Positions 49,076 through 62,981 of a stretch of DNA of 64,000 bases are shown here, one piece after another. The first letter of the stretch is position 1. Each line of letters starts with the position of its first letter. Source of the DNA: Climacteris rufus (taxonomy: Eukaryota > Chordata > Aves > Passeriformes > Climacteridae); NCBI GenBank assembly GCA_013398175.1, contig VZRZ01006598.1, positions 203,522 through 267,521 of the forward strand, read 5' to 3'. The notes under the pieces are model-generated. The model saw only the letters and a list, made by a program, of their open reading frames with translations. It did not search any database and was not told the DNA's origin. Made by a program: the position numbers and the translations under genes.

Positions 49076-52000
49076 GTATGTCTTCTGCTATAATTTGGGA
49101 AGCTGTTCAAAGGCACAATTGCTTTCCTGCAGCAGTCAGTTCTGTAGTTGTAGGCTTGAAATAAATGTTTTGTATGTACCTTCAGCACCGTTGGGTTGTT
49201 ACAATATGTGAGGATGGGGCCTTGCATGATAATACAGTACTGCTTAAGGTATTCAGGCTGATGGATCCTACTATACCATGCTGGGAGTGCAGGATTCTTG
49301 TAAAGTTCAAACCCTGGGGTGGAATTTGCTGTTTGGAATCCAGCTGGTGAATGGATTACCATAGTTTATAAGGTACAGCCAAGGTGTGTGCTAACACGTA
49401 GTGGTTTCAACTTCAAGAGACTGAAAATGTTTTACTTCACTTTTCCCACATTTGTGATCATTACTTTGGTTCAGCTACTGTACAGTGATTTGCTTGTGAG
49501 TCACAGTCTGTGTATGTGCTTTGGATGAGCCTGACTGACTTACTTCTCTCAGGATTTGTAAGGGAATGTGTTATCTTGGATCAAACTTGATGATGCAATG
49601 AGGAAAAACACACAAGCTTTTTGATGAGCTACAGATATTAAATATCTGCTGTAGTTCCACAAGCACATTAAATAGAAATAGTCACTATTGTTAAAAAAAT
49701 CCAAGCCTGATCCATTTCTCACCTGGCTGCTTGCAAACTGTGAAATACCACTTCCTCAATTTTGCACCAGCAGAACCACTTGAGTAAATTGGATGGAGAA
49801 ACCAGGCATTGCAGTGTCTCTTTTGCAGATAACTCCCTCACTCTGCAGCCTGTTTGCCTCTCTATCAGATCAGTTCTCTGATTTGGGTGTCCTCATGGAC
49901 AGATGCTTTTCATCACAAAATAAGGTCTGATATAGGGGTGGGAATTGTCAGCTCTGACGAGGACATGCTGCTTTTGCCAGTGGTACTGTTTTGGAGGTGA
50001 CATTGTTGGTGTCCCAGGTAAAGCAAAGAGTGCTGCATTGCAAAGGGCCAACTCTGGACTTGTCCAGGCAGCACCAGTAAACCCAGCTGGGTGTGGAATA
50101 CTGGTGGTCATGTGCTGTTCCTGTGGAGAGCAGGGCAGAATACCATTGCTCCTGGCCAGGAGTATGCTTGACACCTGCAGTCCTTTGGTGTTTAGAGTTC
50201 TGTCTTGCCAGTGAGCAGCTGCTCCTCCTCCTCCTCCTCCCACCCCTCTAGGGCTGTAGAAAAAAAAAAAAAGGAAATTTCATCTCTTTTTTTTTTTTTA
50301 CAATTGGTTTGAAAGGTTCAGTGACCTGCCACATGCAATTTATTTCAGTGAGAATACTGATCTGATTGCTCATGTCTTAATGTGCACATGAATTTTATAG
50401 GTTGAACAAGGCATATATTGGCAACACGAAACAAATTGCAGATTATGTTACCACCTTATCAATTACAACATTTTGACTGATTTATTTTATCTTTATTGAT
50501 AGCCCAGTAAACCTTCAGCTTCAGTTGCTGGTAATTCATGTATTTTCTTCTGCCATCCACAGAGGACCTTTGTGAGAGAGTATCCTGATTGTTTTTTTTT
50601 GTTTAATACTTGTATTTTTCCAAATGAGCAATAAGTTATTGAGTAGAACCATTAAGTTAAAACTTCTCCCAGAAGCTATGGAAATACTCTTGCCTTTTCA
50701 TGTCTAGGAAAAAGGACAAAGAATCCAAATATTTTTTTACATGGGTATGAGCCAATCTGGAGATTATACTTTCACAAAATGGGGGCTCCTATTATTGTCT
50801 TATTATTCAGATAATGTAGCCATTTACCTCTGCTGGTTCAGCTGAATGTGGGTTGTTGCAATTAATAACTGTTAAATTTAGATCTGTGTGAAGTGACAGT
50901 AAATAAATACTGTCAGATGCCTGAAGGTTGATCCTGCTTGTAGAGTGTACTCTAGTGGCACTGTTTTCTTGCCTCATAAGCTGATTAAACCTGAAAGCCA
51001 GCCATCTTCATGCTTTTGAGAAGCAGGAAAGACAAGAATTCCTTAATGCTAGTCTCATGATGAGATTGTTTAACTGAAGCTAGAGCTCTAAAGTTTTTAT
51101 TAATAATTTGCACAGCAAAAACCTTGCCATGTAGTCATCAAAGCAAGCATTAGGTCAAGATAAACTCCATTTTGTTGCCAAAAGGTCATCATTTGGCTGC
51201 CAGACTCTATCCCACTGCCTCTAAACTTCTGGTGTAATGAAAGGAGCAGAAATGGTTGTGAGGTCCCTTTGCCAGCAATATGACTCCAGGCTGGATTAAT
51301 GCAACCTCAAATAGTCGTCTTGGAAATGAAGGAGACAGGCTTACCTTGCCTCTAGCTATTTGGCACTTAAACTTTTTTTGAACTGCATCAGTCTCTTGTT
51401 ATCGGTGAATTTTCCTGTCTGTCACAGGAAGGATGTGTTTTACATGTCTGCTTGTGCACTGCTGTCTTTCACTGCTTCAGCATAAATCAAAGAAATGGTT
51501 AGTGACCTGTATAGTGATATAAGGCAATGTAGGTGACTTCTTATATCAGTCTTTCTGTCTGACTAACATTGGAAGGTTCCACTGCCATATTTCCCCTATC
51601 TAAGAAACTGAAAGCAGCTTTCATGCTGGAATGAAAATTGGATAAAGTACAGAAGCATCTGTGCTTTGCCTCTGAAGAATTCCTGTTGAGCCAGTGCTGC
51701 AGTTAGAAACAGAGGAGGTGCTTCAAGGTCAAAGTTGTAGGGTCAGTTCAATCAGTGTCTATTTGTGAGTAGAAGAAAATGTAACTCTTGGCATATATGG
51801 TTCCTGAATGGTACATCAAGTTGCATGTCTAGCCTGTGGACTTAGTGGAGGAGGAGAGTAACCATAATTTGATTTTTGTGCAGTGTCACACGGGTATTTA
51901 GTTAGGAAAAACCCAAGCTATTAAAGTATTGCCAAGCCTACGATGTTAGTTACTGAAATAAATAGAATTCCCACCTTCTTACAGAGGACTTTGTTGTTGT

Positions 52001-52785
52001 ATGCAGAATGCATGCCAGGAAGGGAGAAAATTGCATCTGGGGTTTGAAGCATCAAGAACTTGAGAGAGCACCTAAGATTCATGTGTCATATAATTTTACA
52101 ATGTTTTTGGTTTGATTAAGTTCCTGTAAAGAAGGTGCAGAAATTAAGTGACACTAGCTTGAAGACCATCAAAGCAATGGCAGTCTAGATAAGATTAGTT
52201 TTCTTACTGAATAAGCTCTCTTGTAGAAATTGTTGAAGTATCTTAAAACACGTTTCTTCAGCATTGACTGTAAACTTTGTATTCGTTATTGTAAAACTTT
52301 AAGAAGAATTAAAACTTTGTTGCAAGTTTCACATTGAAACTTCAAGGAGAAGTGTTTGAAGTCAGCTTGGTAAGTCAACACAACTTGCTTTCTTTTCCAG
52401 AACTTTTAAGAAGGTTGTTTGCCTTTTAAAACTTTAAAAAAAAGGTTGCTGCTCATGTTTTATTTTTTTATTCTCTTGCAATGTCATCCCTGGAACTAGT
52501 TCTGCTCTCAAAAGATAGAAATCAAGTGATTCATTTTATAAAATTAGGCAGAAATTTAAAAACACTTTTTGCAGATGAATTTTGATATTGCACCATACAT
52601 AGGCATTTTCCTGTGTTGACCCAGATCCTTTTTTAGAATAAAGGACTAAATATACTGTTAGTAGAACTTTAAGAATGGGAGGTTGTCAGAGTAATTTCTC
52701 ATTTTTCAAAGACAGATATATGAATGAAGAAACAAGATTGAAACTTATTCTTACTCTCTTTTCTTTCTTTTGAAATGTCCTGTAG
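49076..52785 (+). other. UXS1: UXS1 intron 4 (3,710 bases)
   Basis: GTATGT donor to CCTGTAG acceptor. Contains a (CTC)n run at 50222-50240. No exon or mobile element recognised. Confidence 0.9.
50222..50240 (+). repeat. (CTC)n trinucleotide repeat
   Basis: Six CTC units in UXS1 intron 4, followed by further C-rich sequence. Possibly polymorphic in length. Confidence 0.9.
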
Positions 52786-52846
52786 TTTTACCCAGAAATA
52801 CCCACCGGTGAAATTTTTATCAGAAAAGGATCGTAAAAGAATCCTG
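52786..52846 (+). CDS. UXS1: UXS1 exon 5: end of stem and first strand of NAD domain
   Basis: A 61-base exon after a pyrimidine-rich stretch ending CCTGTAG. It completes Ser73 and encodes FTQKYPPVKFLSEKDRKRIL (residues 74-93), ending on a codon boundary at a GTAAGT donor. FTQKYPPV and KDRKRIL are strongly conserved in UXS1. The final RIL starts the first beta strand of the Rossmann fold, which continues into exon 6. The exon-intron break therefore falls just before the nucleotide-binding loop. Confidence 0.95.
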
Positions 52847-55800
52847 GTAAGTTGGTATTTACTTGGAGGTTGTTTTGGGGAAATACCAAAAAATTCTGTG
52901 GAATCTAATCAGTCCTGTAGGATTAATTGAAGACATGAGAAGGGATAAAATAAATTACCTTGGATGTCATATGTGTTGCACAGGGTTTGGGGTAGTGCTT
53001 CACTTACTTAATGTTTTCAATCTCAGCATGTGAACAATAGACTTGGGCTCTGCTTTGGAGGTTTGACTTGTCAGTTAAACTTCTCTTCTCTGTCACATCT
53101 CAGGATCATATTACCAAAGAGTCTGTGTGTGCTCCCAGGTGGCTTAAACTTGCAGACACTGGGAAACTTTTTAGGCCTATCTTGATAGAAAGATTTTGTG
53201 AGCAAATTGGGCAAAATCTAGTCATAAGGCTAGAAAAGAAGCTGCTCTGCAAGGTATGTTCGTCTCTCTGTATCTTTTCTATTGTTTCTGTTACTTTGAA
53301 GCATCATAAGCAGTTGAGGGTTGAAGAGGATGGCAGCTAAAGTCAGGACAAGTGGTTGTCCAAGGCATTCTTAAAAGCAGATTGTGCTGCAACATCTGCT
53401 TTCCAGTTTTGCTGGCAAACACTTTTGAAGTTGTCTCTGACCGACATTTTTCCTTGTTTCTGTTGGTCTAGGGGGAAAAAAGATTGTCCCCATGTTTTAA
53501 GGCAGAAAAAGTATAGCTGAGATGTGTAGAGTATGAACTTCTGCCTCTGGGTTAGAAAGTAAAGTCTAGGACAAAACCTTGCTAACATGCCTAACTTAGC
53601 TTGTGCTTTTGTTTGCTTTGACTTCAAAATTTTGAAGAAAAACATTGAAAATATGCAGATAAAAAAGTTATTTTACTGGATTGTTCGGCAGTAATCTTCA
53701 TTATTATTGAAAAATTTCACAAAGAATAAGTGTAACCAAATGAGTTTAATTCTGCAGTGGTGTTCTGTCATTTTAATACCTGTCTGAAGAAGGGAGACCT
53801 GTAGACTCCTGGGCCCCTGTTGAATAAAGAAAATAAACTGAGAAAAATAGAGAGAGGTTTAATTCTGGTAATTCCTATATTGTGTGCTTCATGTGTTTGC
53901 AAGGGCAATAAAGTAACCGTAATGTCAAGTTTTCTGTGTAAGTGAGAATAAGTGTCAGTGAAAGCTGTTAACTGACTGTGGAGCTCTTAATGTTCATTTT
54001 TAGACTTTCCCACTGAAAAATACTGGATATATTGTTGAAATCTGTTCCTTCAACAGAGATGACAGGTAGTTGGAATAGGAGTGTTTTCTGCTGTCCTGGA
54101 GATGAATAGCTTTGTGGTGTCCATGTATTTTGTAAAGTTTAAATTACTAAAGAGAAAGCTGGCCAAAAGGAATGTCAAGTTGTTCTGACTAGTTTTGTGC
54201 CAACTCAGATGGGCATTCATAGGTGTCCTGCCCATGTGGGCAGTTCCCTTCTGTTACAGAGCTGCTGTCATAATCCTAGGAGAAATAATATGCCATGTTT
54301 TTTGAGTAGCTGAAGTTCCCATATAAACCTTGCATGACAATGAAATTCTCAAGAATTGGCCAGCCAAGCGAGTTTTGGTAGATCATGTGCTTTGTATTTT
54401 GTAAATGCTTCATCTCTTTCTAGAGTGAGTTCTTAATTTGATTTTACTTTTTTTCATTCTGAATGCAGTCTCCGGCTTCAGCCTGGGGATCCCCACAGCA
54501 CTGTCCTGACCAGACAACAGTTCTAGCAATTATTTATCACACTGCATCTATTTGGAGATGATTTCTAGTAGTGGTGGTATCTCAGTTGAGACTAGATACC
54601 CTGTCACTTTCATTGAAAAGAGATCTTCATCCTGCTGTACAGGATTTATCTATTTCCTGAGTTCTCCCAAGTGACTAGGCCACATGGAAGAGAAGGAATT
54701 CTGTTGTTGTGGAAGATAGTATTGCTAGATACTTCAGTCTCTTGGATGTTTTTTTCTGAATTGAATATAGTAAACTGATATAAGCAGAAAATAAAAAAAT
54801 ATAATTTCCTGATGGGACATAAGATGTTTTGAATCTGACTGCAGACAGCAGAAATTAACTTGTGCAATAAATAGACAAACGTGTAAGTGCCTCTGGTGAA
54901 GATAATTATCAGTAATGTTTGTGCCTTCCAGTAGGTGCTGAAGTTACCAAGCATGCACTACTAAGTAATTAAATATTTTTATTAATGATGTCTTTCTTAA
55001 TAAAGAATTCCTATTTAAGCCCCAGGTGCTAGTACTTCAGTTCTGATATAGATATGATTCATGTACAACATATGATTATGTAGATTAATATGTCTTTGTG
55101 ATTTGCAGGAAGTCATATTTAGAAATGATGCTTTTATGAGTGATGACAGAAAGGTTGTACAAAGAACTTCAGTGATAAATAGTCTTGTGTCTTTTTTTAA
55201 TGTTGACTCAAGTAATGATAAAAAACATAATTTACACAGTTTTTTACTTTTCTGGGGGAAATTCAGCTCCTTTTTCAATCATTTCTTCATTTTTTAAATC
55301 TGACACCCTCTCAATAAAGCCAACTTAGATTTATCATAAAAACTACTTGTGGGTTTAAAATAATTGGAGCCTTCTTTCCAGACAAAATTGGTTTGTGCTT
55401 TTTGTGTTGGTTTGTTGGGGTTTTTTTTTGCATATAGCATAGTGCTGCAAGCAGTGCTTGGCTTTTATATGGTTTTTTTTTCTAAAAGGAATATTGGGAA
55501 GAAAACACTTTCTTTTACTGAACCAAAGACATATGTTGCAAGCATTGAGTTTGTCTTCTCTGGAATCTTGGAAATAGAAATACCAGCAGGAGATTTCCTT
55601 GTGCCTCAGTTGGAGGAGTAGTTTCAGATCTTCTACAGAAAAGGTTAATCCTGGTCATCACAAAAAAACCCAAAACCCTTGGAACATTCAGCAAGGCTGA
55701 AGCTGGCATGCAAATCAGGATAAGCTTATGGCAGTAGGTTTTCCATGCATGGGTTTTGTTTTGTTTTTTTTTTTTCCCCAGTAAGTGGTGACACATGGCA

Positions 55801-57524
55801 CTCCCTCAGTTACTACTCTTTTTTTCTCATTTGCAGCATTCTGCCAGAAACCTGTTCTTCCCTCCTCCCTGTTGTGGTGTAATGGGAGCCTTGAGATTTT
55901 CTTTTTTTCTTTCAAAGAGTTTCTCCTAAATCCTATTTCTCCTTCAGGTTTGTCAAGGAACTGAATAAGATGTTGAATCTGCTACAAGGAAGGCCTGACA
56001 AACTCAGAAGAATACTAAATAGGCCAACTAAATGATTCTTTTATTAACTGGTACTTAGAGTTGCTTTGACACACTGGTGCTCCTGAATTTTTAATAAGAA
56101 AGACAAGTATGAGCATACAAGAAGTGGACATTGATTTTTTTTTACAAACGAAAACAGAATGTAGTTTTGGGGTGGTTTTTTCTTTTCAATCCTTGGTAGT
56201 TTTCCTTTGCATTTTTTCTAGTTTAAAAAAACCCCAGTCTGCTAATCTTGCTTTTTAAAATAGTGGATAGCAGGATAAATGTTTAGCCTTTGACTAACCC
56301 AAAGTGAAAGAACTTCAGGCATCTCATTCTTCTGCACAAAGCACTTTGTCATTGTAGCACACCATCCATTAATTAGATTCCTGCTTGATAATTACACCAT
56401 TGCATTGTTTAGGTAGTTGTCACTACAGCTGAAAAATAGACATCAACAGCTGAATCACTTTCAAAATGTGAATTTGATCATGCAGTCGTATAGGTGATTC
56501 CACACAGGGCTTTTACAAGTCCACTTTTTGGAAGTTGTGATCTGTCATGTTTTTGTTCTTGAACAGTTTATGAAATGCAGAGAAAATAATTGCTTCTGTA
56601 GGTAGGTCTGTCTGGATGTGTCACACAACTTGTTCCACTTACTGTGCTGACTGCTTCATACTGAATTAGTGACTTTTTTGTTTGTTTGCTGTTAAAGTCT
56701 GTCGTGCAAAAATGAAAAAAATAATAAATTTTGTTGTTTCTTCTACATCTGCAATGAAACAAGAGTACAAGGTTTTAAATATTTTATTTGTGCTTATTTC
56801 TTTGCAGTAAAACATCAGAGAGTTCCAAGACAGGAATGCTGCATGTCAGAGCTAATGGTATAGAATAGAATTTTTTTCAATTGTAAAGGACCTGCAAAGG
56901 TATAGTCCAACTGCCTGACCTCCTCAGGCCAGAGTGATCATTAAAACACGAAAGGAATGATTTTGGATTTAGGAGATGTTTGAAATCAAAGGTCTTCAAA
57001 GAATTCTCTTCATGCTTTCTGGGTAAAAACTTAGAGTACTAATTAGAACACCCAGCATGTCTTCCATTTAAACCAGACAAAACCTGGATCTGACATGTCT
57101 GATGTGATAAATCTGACATGAAAATAACCTGGCATTCTGTCATGCGGTTTTTTTTTCTGAGAAATGGGATTTGCAGAAATTTCTCCTATTACCTTTCTAC
57201 ATCTTTTTAGATTTTGCTGTTACATAAAAGAGCACAATCCAATTTGAAGGAAAGAAAGGAAATTAATGTAATCTGAAAAAGAGATTTTGTTGATGTGAAT
57301 AGGTAGCTGAACTTTCCAGCCTGATAGTGATGAAACATGTCAAGAATGTCTCTTGAAATTTTAAATGCTGTAAACCTTGGGGGAAAAAATAGGCATGGAA
57401 ATGGAGTTGTTTCCCCTGGAGTAAGCAAAGATCTGAAAGCTACTGTTCTGTCTTCATGTTTGTAGACTTTGTCTAGTGTTTCTGTAAAAAGAAAAAGAAA
57501 TTTATACCAACTGTCCTAACGCAG
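52847..57524 (+). other. UXS1: UXS1 intron 5 (4,678 bases)
   Basis: GTAAGT donor to CCTAACGCAG acceptor. Contains a short CR1 fragment at about 56857-56960. No other exon recognised. Confidence 0.9.
56857..56960 (-). mobile_element. CR1 LINE 3' end fragment
   Basis: About 100 bases beginning 'ggtatagaatagaattttttt' and continuing 'gtaaaggacctgcaaaggtatagtccaactgcctgacctcctcaggcc', the reverse complement of a CR1 3' end subfamily ('agtccaactgcctgacc' is diagnostic). Old and truncated; lies antisense in UXS1 intron 5. Confidence 0.75.
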
Positions 57525-57705
57525 ATAACTGGAGGAGCAGGGTTTGTGGGTTCTCATCTTACTGACAAACTAATGATGGATGGCCATGAGGTTACAGTTG
57601 TGGACAACTTCTTTACGGGCAGGAAAAGAAATGTGGAGCACTGGATTGGTCATGAGAACTTCGAACTGATAAATCACGATGTCGTTGAGCCCCTGTACAT
57701 TGAAG
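57525..57705 (+). CDS. UXS1: UXS1 exon 6: NAD-binding loop of UDP-glucuronate decarboxylase
   Basis: A 181-base exon encoding residues 94-153 plus one base of the next codon. It starts ITGGAGFVGSH, the glycine-rich GxxGxxG loop that binds NAD pyrophosphate in extended short-chain dehydrogenase/reductases (G96-G102). VTVVDNFFTGRKRN follows at about 116-129; Asp120 ends the second beta strand and is the family residue that holds the adenosine ribose. The exon ends FELINHDVVEPLYIE; HDV is another conserved cofactor-pocket stretch. The acceptor is TCCTAACGCAG and the donor GTAGGT at 57706, with the upstream CTAAC likely serving as or near the branch point. The following exon must begin with two bases completing Val and then DQIYHLA; this is not found before 64000. 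Confidence 0.97.
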
Positions 57706-59050
57706 GTAGGTAGTTTCTGCTTTGGTATTTGCACTTTGTTGTGTTTTACCCTTCTAAGTACGTGTGTCTGTAAAGAAATGAAGTTTATGTGTTGAATTCT
57801 GGGTTGATCTATCTAATATCTGCATGCTTCATTTATTATTAGCCAATTTTTTCTGACCAGTGTGGAGTAAGAGGTACTGAGCGCTTTAGTCTTTGAGATC
57901 AGTTCTTCCTTGCTGAGTGGATGAGAGGAAGGAGACCTTGAAAAGATCCTGATGTGACTGATTTTTGAGAAGGCAAGATGCCACTGGATCTGTCTGTCTG
58001 TCCCATCCATTGTCCCACTTCCCTGTCTGCCTGCACAGGCTTATACACACACAACAGAGTCTGTGGTCCAGATATTTCATGAACAAAGCAATGTAATTCA
58101 GGGCTGCTGTTGGGTATGGTCAGTTGGAGATTAACTTTTTTTAGTTGCCTTAAGTGTCTTCTGTAGAAAACATTGCTCCTACTTTAGGTACAGGGATTCT
58201 GGAATTCCTGTAGAATTGGAAAACAGCAGCAGAAAACCCTAGTTTTCAACAGAAAAAAACCACCAATCCTAAAGAAAGAAACAAACAAAAGTATGTTCTG
58301 CTTCAAAGTAGTAGCTCAATATCTAAACTATCATAAACCTCAAACTGTTATACCAGATTTTAAGCATTAACATAGTTGTATTTGAGAGATATATGCATTT
58401 ATAGACTTCTATGGGAGTATCTATATAATGAGTCAGTGAAAGCATTGCTGACATTACACTGCAGTTCTGGTGGGGTTGCCCCATCCTTTTAAAATTGTAG
58501 CAATGCAGTTGTTCATTTTTTAAAACAAAACAAAAAAAAAAAAACTGCAGTTGGTTAATTTTTTTATTCCTACTGAATTCTGCTGGACAGAATTTCACAG
58601 GAAAATCTCTAGTAATTTCATCTCTAGTATTATTGCTTGTGATGAATTCCTGGCAACACTATTGAAACACTCCTGCAAAAACATGTGCTCCTGCTCTGTT
58701 CTGACAATGCACTGGTTCAGTTACTGCCTGTTATTTTACTTCAAAATTCTGCTTCCACTGACAGGATAACAGAACAAGGATCTTACTAACTGCCTCCAGG
58801 TGCTGGTAGCTCATACCTCAACCAGTTCAATTTGTCAGCTTTTCTAATCTTTCCCCTACATTATGCTTTTTCTAATTCTCTTCTCAGAGAATTACTGTCG
58901 TTGCTAATACTGTTGCCCAGCTGACTAGGCACTAATGAATGGGAATTCTGAGATCCTTTAGCTACCTTTCCTATGTTCTGTGTAATTAAGACAGCATTTT
59001 CCTATTTTGTACTGGCAACTAATTATTGCATGTTATTTGGTGGATAGTTT

Positions 59051-59092
59051 ATTGTATATTATTATTATTTATTATATATATTATTATATATC
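59051..59092 (+). repeat. (ATT)n/(TA)n AT-only tract
   Basis: About 42 bases nearly all A and T, with mixed ATT and TA units, in UXS1 intron 6. Confidence 0.85.
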
Positions 59093-60524
59093 TAGTTTAT
59101 CTCATCTTCCAGCAGTGTAAATTGAAGCTGGCATAGCTAAATGTTAAAATGAAATTAAGTTTCATACACTAGTATGAGAGCATGATAAAATCTGATTTCA
59201 TTGCAGTTTTTAGCTCATTGAGGCAATGGGGGTTAGTTTTTGTAACAGATTAACAAGTTGGCATATAGAGCAGATAACTTCTTTTCTTAGTCCCAGTTTC
59301 TCCTTTTTCTTGTAAATTGAAGTTGGAATGACTGTGAAGTCATGATAAAAAGTAGGTCTGTCTAAAGAATTTCTCTGTATTTGCTGTCCTGTTTAAACAG
59401 GGTTATATAAGGTTGTTTGACAGTTGAATTCCAGAGAGAGTAATCAGTGCTTATATATGAAAGAGACCTCATTTCTGATGTAGAAAGAACAGTGCTTTCA
59501 CTTTTGGTATGGAAAAGTAAATTTAGTATCAAAATGTGTGGCTTTCAGCTTCACAGTGATGCCTACGCACAATCTGCCTTGGCTGTGTCATTGTATTTGA
59601 TCCATGTCTTGAAGTGGCACTCAGCATTCTTGGATCTTGATCTAGGTTGGCCAGAGATAATAATAAATCACTTAAACACACACTTTATTTCTTAGTCCTG
59701 TGATGACTATAGTTAACTGTAGTGCTCCTAACTGTAACTCCTTCTCTAATAGGATTTCCTGTGCTTTAGCATTTGGAAATCTCAGTGGGAAATGTGCAAG
59801 ATTTCACTTTGTCTTTTTCAAGCAGAAGAACAAGGGCCTTGAATTCTTTAATGGAATGAAAGCAGTTCAGGTGAAAGATGGAAAATAGTTTAAAAAAAAG
59901 TCTGAAATAGTTATATTATCCTTTTTTTCTTATTATAGTTGAGTTCAGTGTTTTTTAAATATTTTCATTTCAGCCTGACCCTTATGTAGAGCTTTAATAC
60001 ATTAATAAATGGGCTTTTTTTGGTACAAGAAGACAATTTTACTTCTGAAGGATAGTCTGTAAGGGAAAGAATCTCTCACTGATTTTATATTATCAGGAAA
60101 AAAATATAAAAATCCAGCTTTGCTTATTTTCTGCCTCATTCTCTACGGTCGTTAAGATTGCAAGTGTCCCAGAATAGTCATTTGAGAGCACCGTGGGCTT
60201 GCATTCCTACAAACCACAGTGTAAAGACATGCAGATATTATTTGGAGAACAAATTACCCACTTTAGGGTAATAGAATTGCATTTAAAAAAAGCCAAAGGA
60301 AATTTTATATTAAATAAATGTGTGCATTATTGATAACTGGTTTGTTTTACATAGTGACTTGAGGATTAGTGCTGTCTTGTTTATACCCACCTTTGCATTA
60401 GAGTTGACTCTGTGGGTATAGTAAAAAATGAGTTTTTGTTTTTATATAACTTTAAGCCACCAAAGTCTGTGTTTCTACTGTGAAAGATCATCATACTTGA
60501 ATATATGGGGGGAAAAAAAGGAAA

Positions 60525-60698
60525 AAACCGTAAACCACAACAAAACAAACAAACAAATCCCAAAGACCCGAGGAAGAACCCCAACCTGAAAACACAGATA
60601 CACAGAAACAAACCTACAAGCCTGCAAAATCCCCCCAAAATACACACCCCATACACGCCGCAAAATCCCCGAAAACACACACACACAAAACCAAGCCA
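60525..60698 (+). repeat. A/C-rich low-complexity tract
   Basis: About 170 bases made almost only of A and C on the plus strand, with AAAC, CAAA, CCCC and ACAC patterns and few G or T. A (CA)n run is near 60677-60688. A short G-run and A-rich piece (GGGGGGAAAAAAAGG) lies just before. The reverse strand is G/T-rich and gives a chance open frame full of Cys, Val, Phe and Gly. Confidence 0.85.
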
Positions 60699-62981
60699 CT
60701 TTCAAGGTGATGATGCCATAAGATGGCACATGGTCATTCCACAAACTGGACCTCTGGAAAGGAAAAAATGTCTCTCAGTTTTCAGTTTAGAGGTCTGGTT
60801 TTCAGCTACCTTTAGGCACATGCACCTTGTCTGCAATAGCTGCAGTAGTTGAATAAATCTGGAAGAAAAGGATGGAAAGAAGGATGGAAGTCAAGGATGG
60901 AAACAATTGACCGAGTTAAACTGATTTCACTTCCATAATCACAGATGCACATTGTGTTTTGAAAAATACCAGTGTAATACTTCTAAAATTGCAGTCTGTG
61001 GCACCTGAAAAGTTATGTCTTTTTGGGCAGAGTAGTGAAGAGTCGTTCCACTCTGATGCTCAAAGACTTCTTAAAACAAATGCATGTGCACTGCCTAACA
61101 GTATGAAATGACAGAGAAGTAAAGTGTAAGTGATTGGTAATGATAAACTGTTACCTCTTAAAAACTGAGATTAGCTGGTCTTCAGTTAACTAAAGCTGCT
61201 TGGTTTTGGTCTTGGTTTGTTGTTTTGTTTTAATTCTTAATGCCAGCAGTTTCTGGAAAAACATTTCTTAATCGTTGGCTCTAATTTTAGTGACTGTTTT
61301 GACCACAAAGGTAATTTTGGCTCTTCTGACTTGCACTGAAAAGTTTTTAAAATGGTGGTAGAAATACATATTTTGCAAGTTGAGAAACTTAGTGTAAGCA
61401 TATGATACACGTAGTGACAAGGATATTGGCTTTCAGAGCTTTCAGTTGTTAGTTACAGACACGTAAGTAAGTAAAATAACAGTATTTATGGAATTTTAAT
61501 AAACCATTTGCTTGACTGGGACTAAAAAATCCTTTTATTTTTAAGGACTTTGCTGGCTTGTGGGCTTGTGTTGATTTTAAGGCTAAAACAGTCTCACAAA
61601 ATTGGTCAAAAGAAGGTGATAGCCTTCTTGTGAATAACAACTTTCCAGAAGTCAGGATGGTAACATTTTGCAGAACAGCGTTCTACAGTATCCCAGAATT
61701 GTTCAGTCTTCAGGTTATCTCACAGGTAACTTAACCACGTACAAACAGAGACATAGGGAGTGTCTTTAATACATTGTTGGGGTTTTTTTACTTTTTTTCT
61801 GGTTTTTTTTCCTTCCATACTTCCATCCCAGATTTTTCCCTTCTTAGTCTTCATTCTGTTTGCTCAATACATTCATCTGGCTGATTTTAAATTGTGCAGT
61901 TAGGGAAGGTTATGGCAATGCAAAGGGTAACATAAACTACTTTATTTTGTTTGCCTAGAGCCACGTGCAGTAGTGCCTTGGTCTCTGGTGTGAAGCTCTC
62001 CAAAACTGCTTCAGTATGAGCCATATGGTAAATCTTTATGAAGTTACTGTAGTTTCCCTGAAGTTACAGACAACATTTTGAGCATCAGGGCAATGAATTT
62101 GTACTTGTAGTCCTTTCTAGTTCAGGGCAATAGAAATGTCTCACTTCACTGTGTCAGCTTCACTGGCCTGACTTCCAGTAATGAAATGGGCACAGCTGTT
62201 TTTTTCACAAGAAAAGTCTATATGTTTAAGCTGTAGAAACTTGTTTGTACGCTTCTGATCAAAGCTTTTCTGCTCAGTACTTCCTGACTAGCAAATAGAG
62301 TGATGGATGCAGGTGCTTAGGGGACTTAGTGACCTGTTTAGTCCTTACAGGGACCATGACACATGGTGAAGGCAGAAATTGAAGATGAAGGTCATCTCCT
62401 GTTGTAGGAAAGGTGGTAGATTTCTCCTTTACCATTCCTGAAGGCAGCATGGACAACATGCAGTATTAGGGCTAGAAAATAAAGATGATATGAAGGACGG
62501 TAGCTTTATTGCAGTATTTTGTAGAAGTGAGTGATTATACTGACCATTCTTGTTTAGCATTAAAGAAAACACAAGACTGAATGTGTGTGCCCAGATTTAA
62601 GTATTGCAGATTCCATGTATGCTAAATTTTAGGGATTTTTTTTTTAGCTTTTCACATTGAGAAGGATGTAATTGGCAAATGTTAGTTGCTGTTTATCTTG
62701 CAATATGTTACTTAAACTTTATGTTGAGCATAGACTTCTGTATTTGCCATGGTGTACCTTGTGTACCTGGCTTGAATGTTTATGGCAGCTTCTATGTCTG
62801 TGCTATTTTAAAATTAATTTTTTTGCCTTTTTTTCAGTAAGATTGTAACAATAAATTTGTTTAATGTTTCTTTATCACTAGTCTACTATCCTGTGCTTGG
62901 TAAACTACTTGCTGCTGTGGTCACCGTGGTTTACAAAATTCTAGTCCCCCACGTGAGCTCCATACAGAACTTGCAGAATTA

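Noticed and set aside
60381..60852. Cys/Val/Phe-rich minus-strand frame and Lys/Pro/Thr-rich plus-strand frame
   Set aside because: Both are translations of the A/C-rich low-complexity tract.
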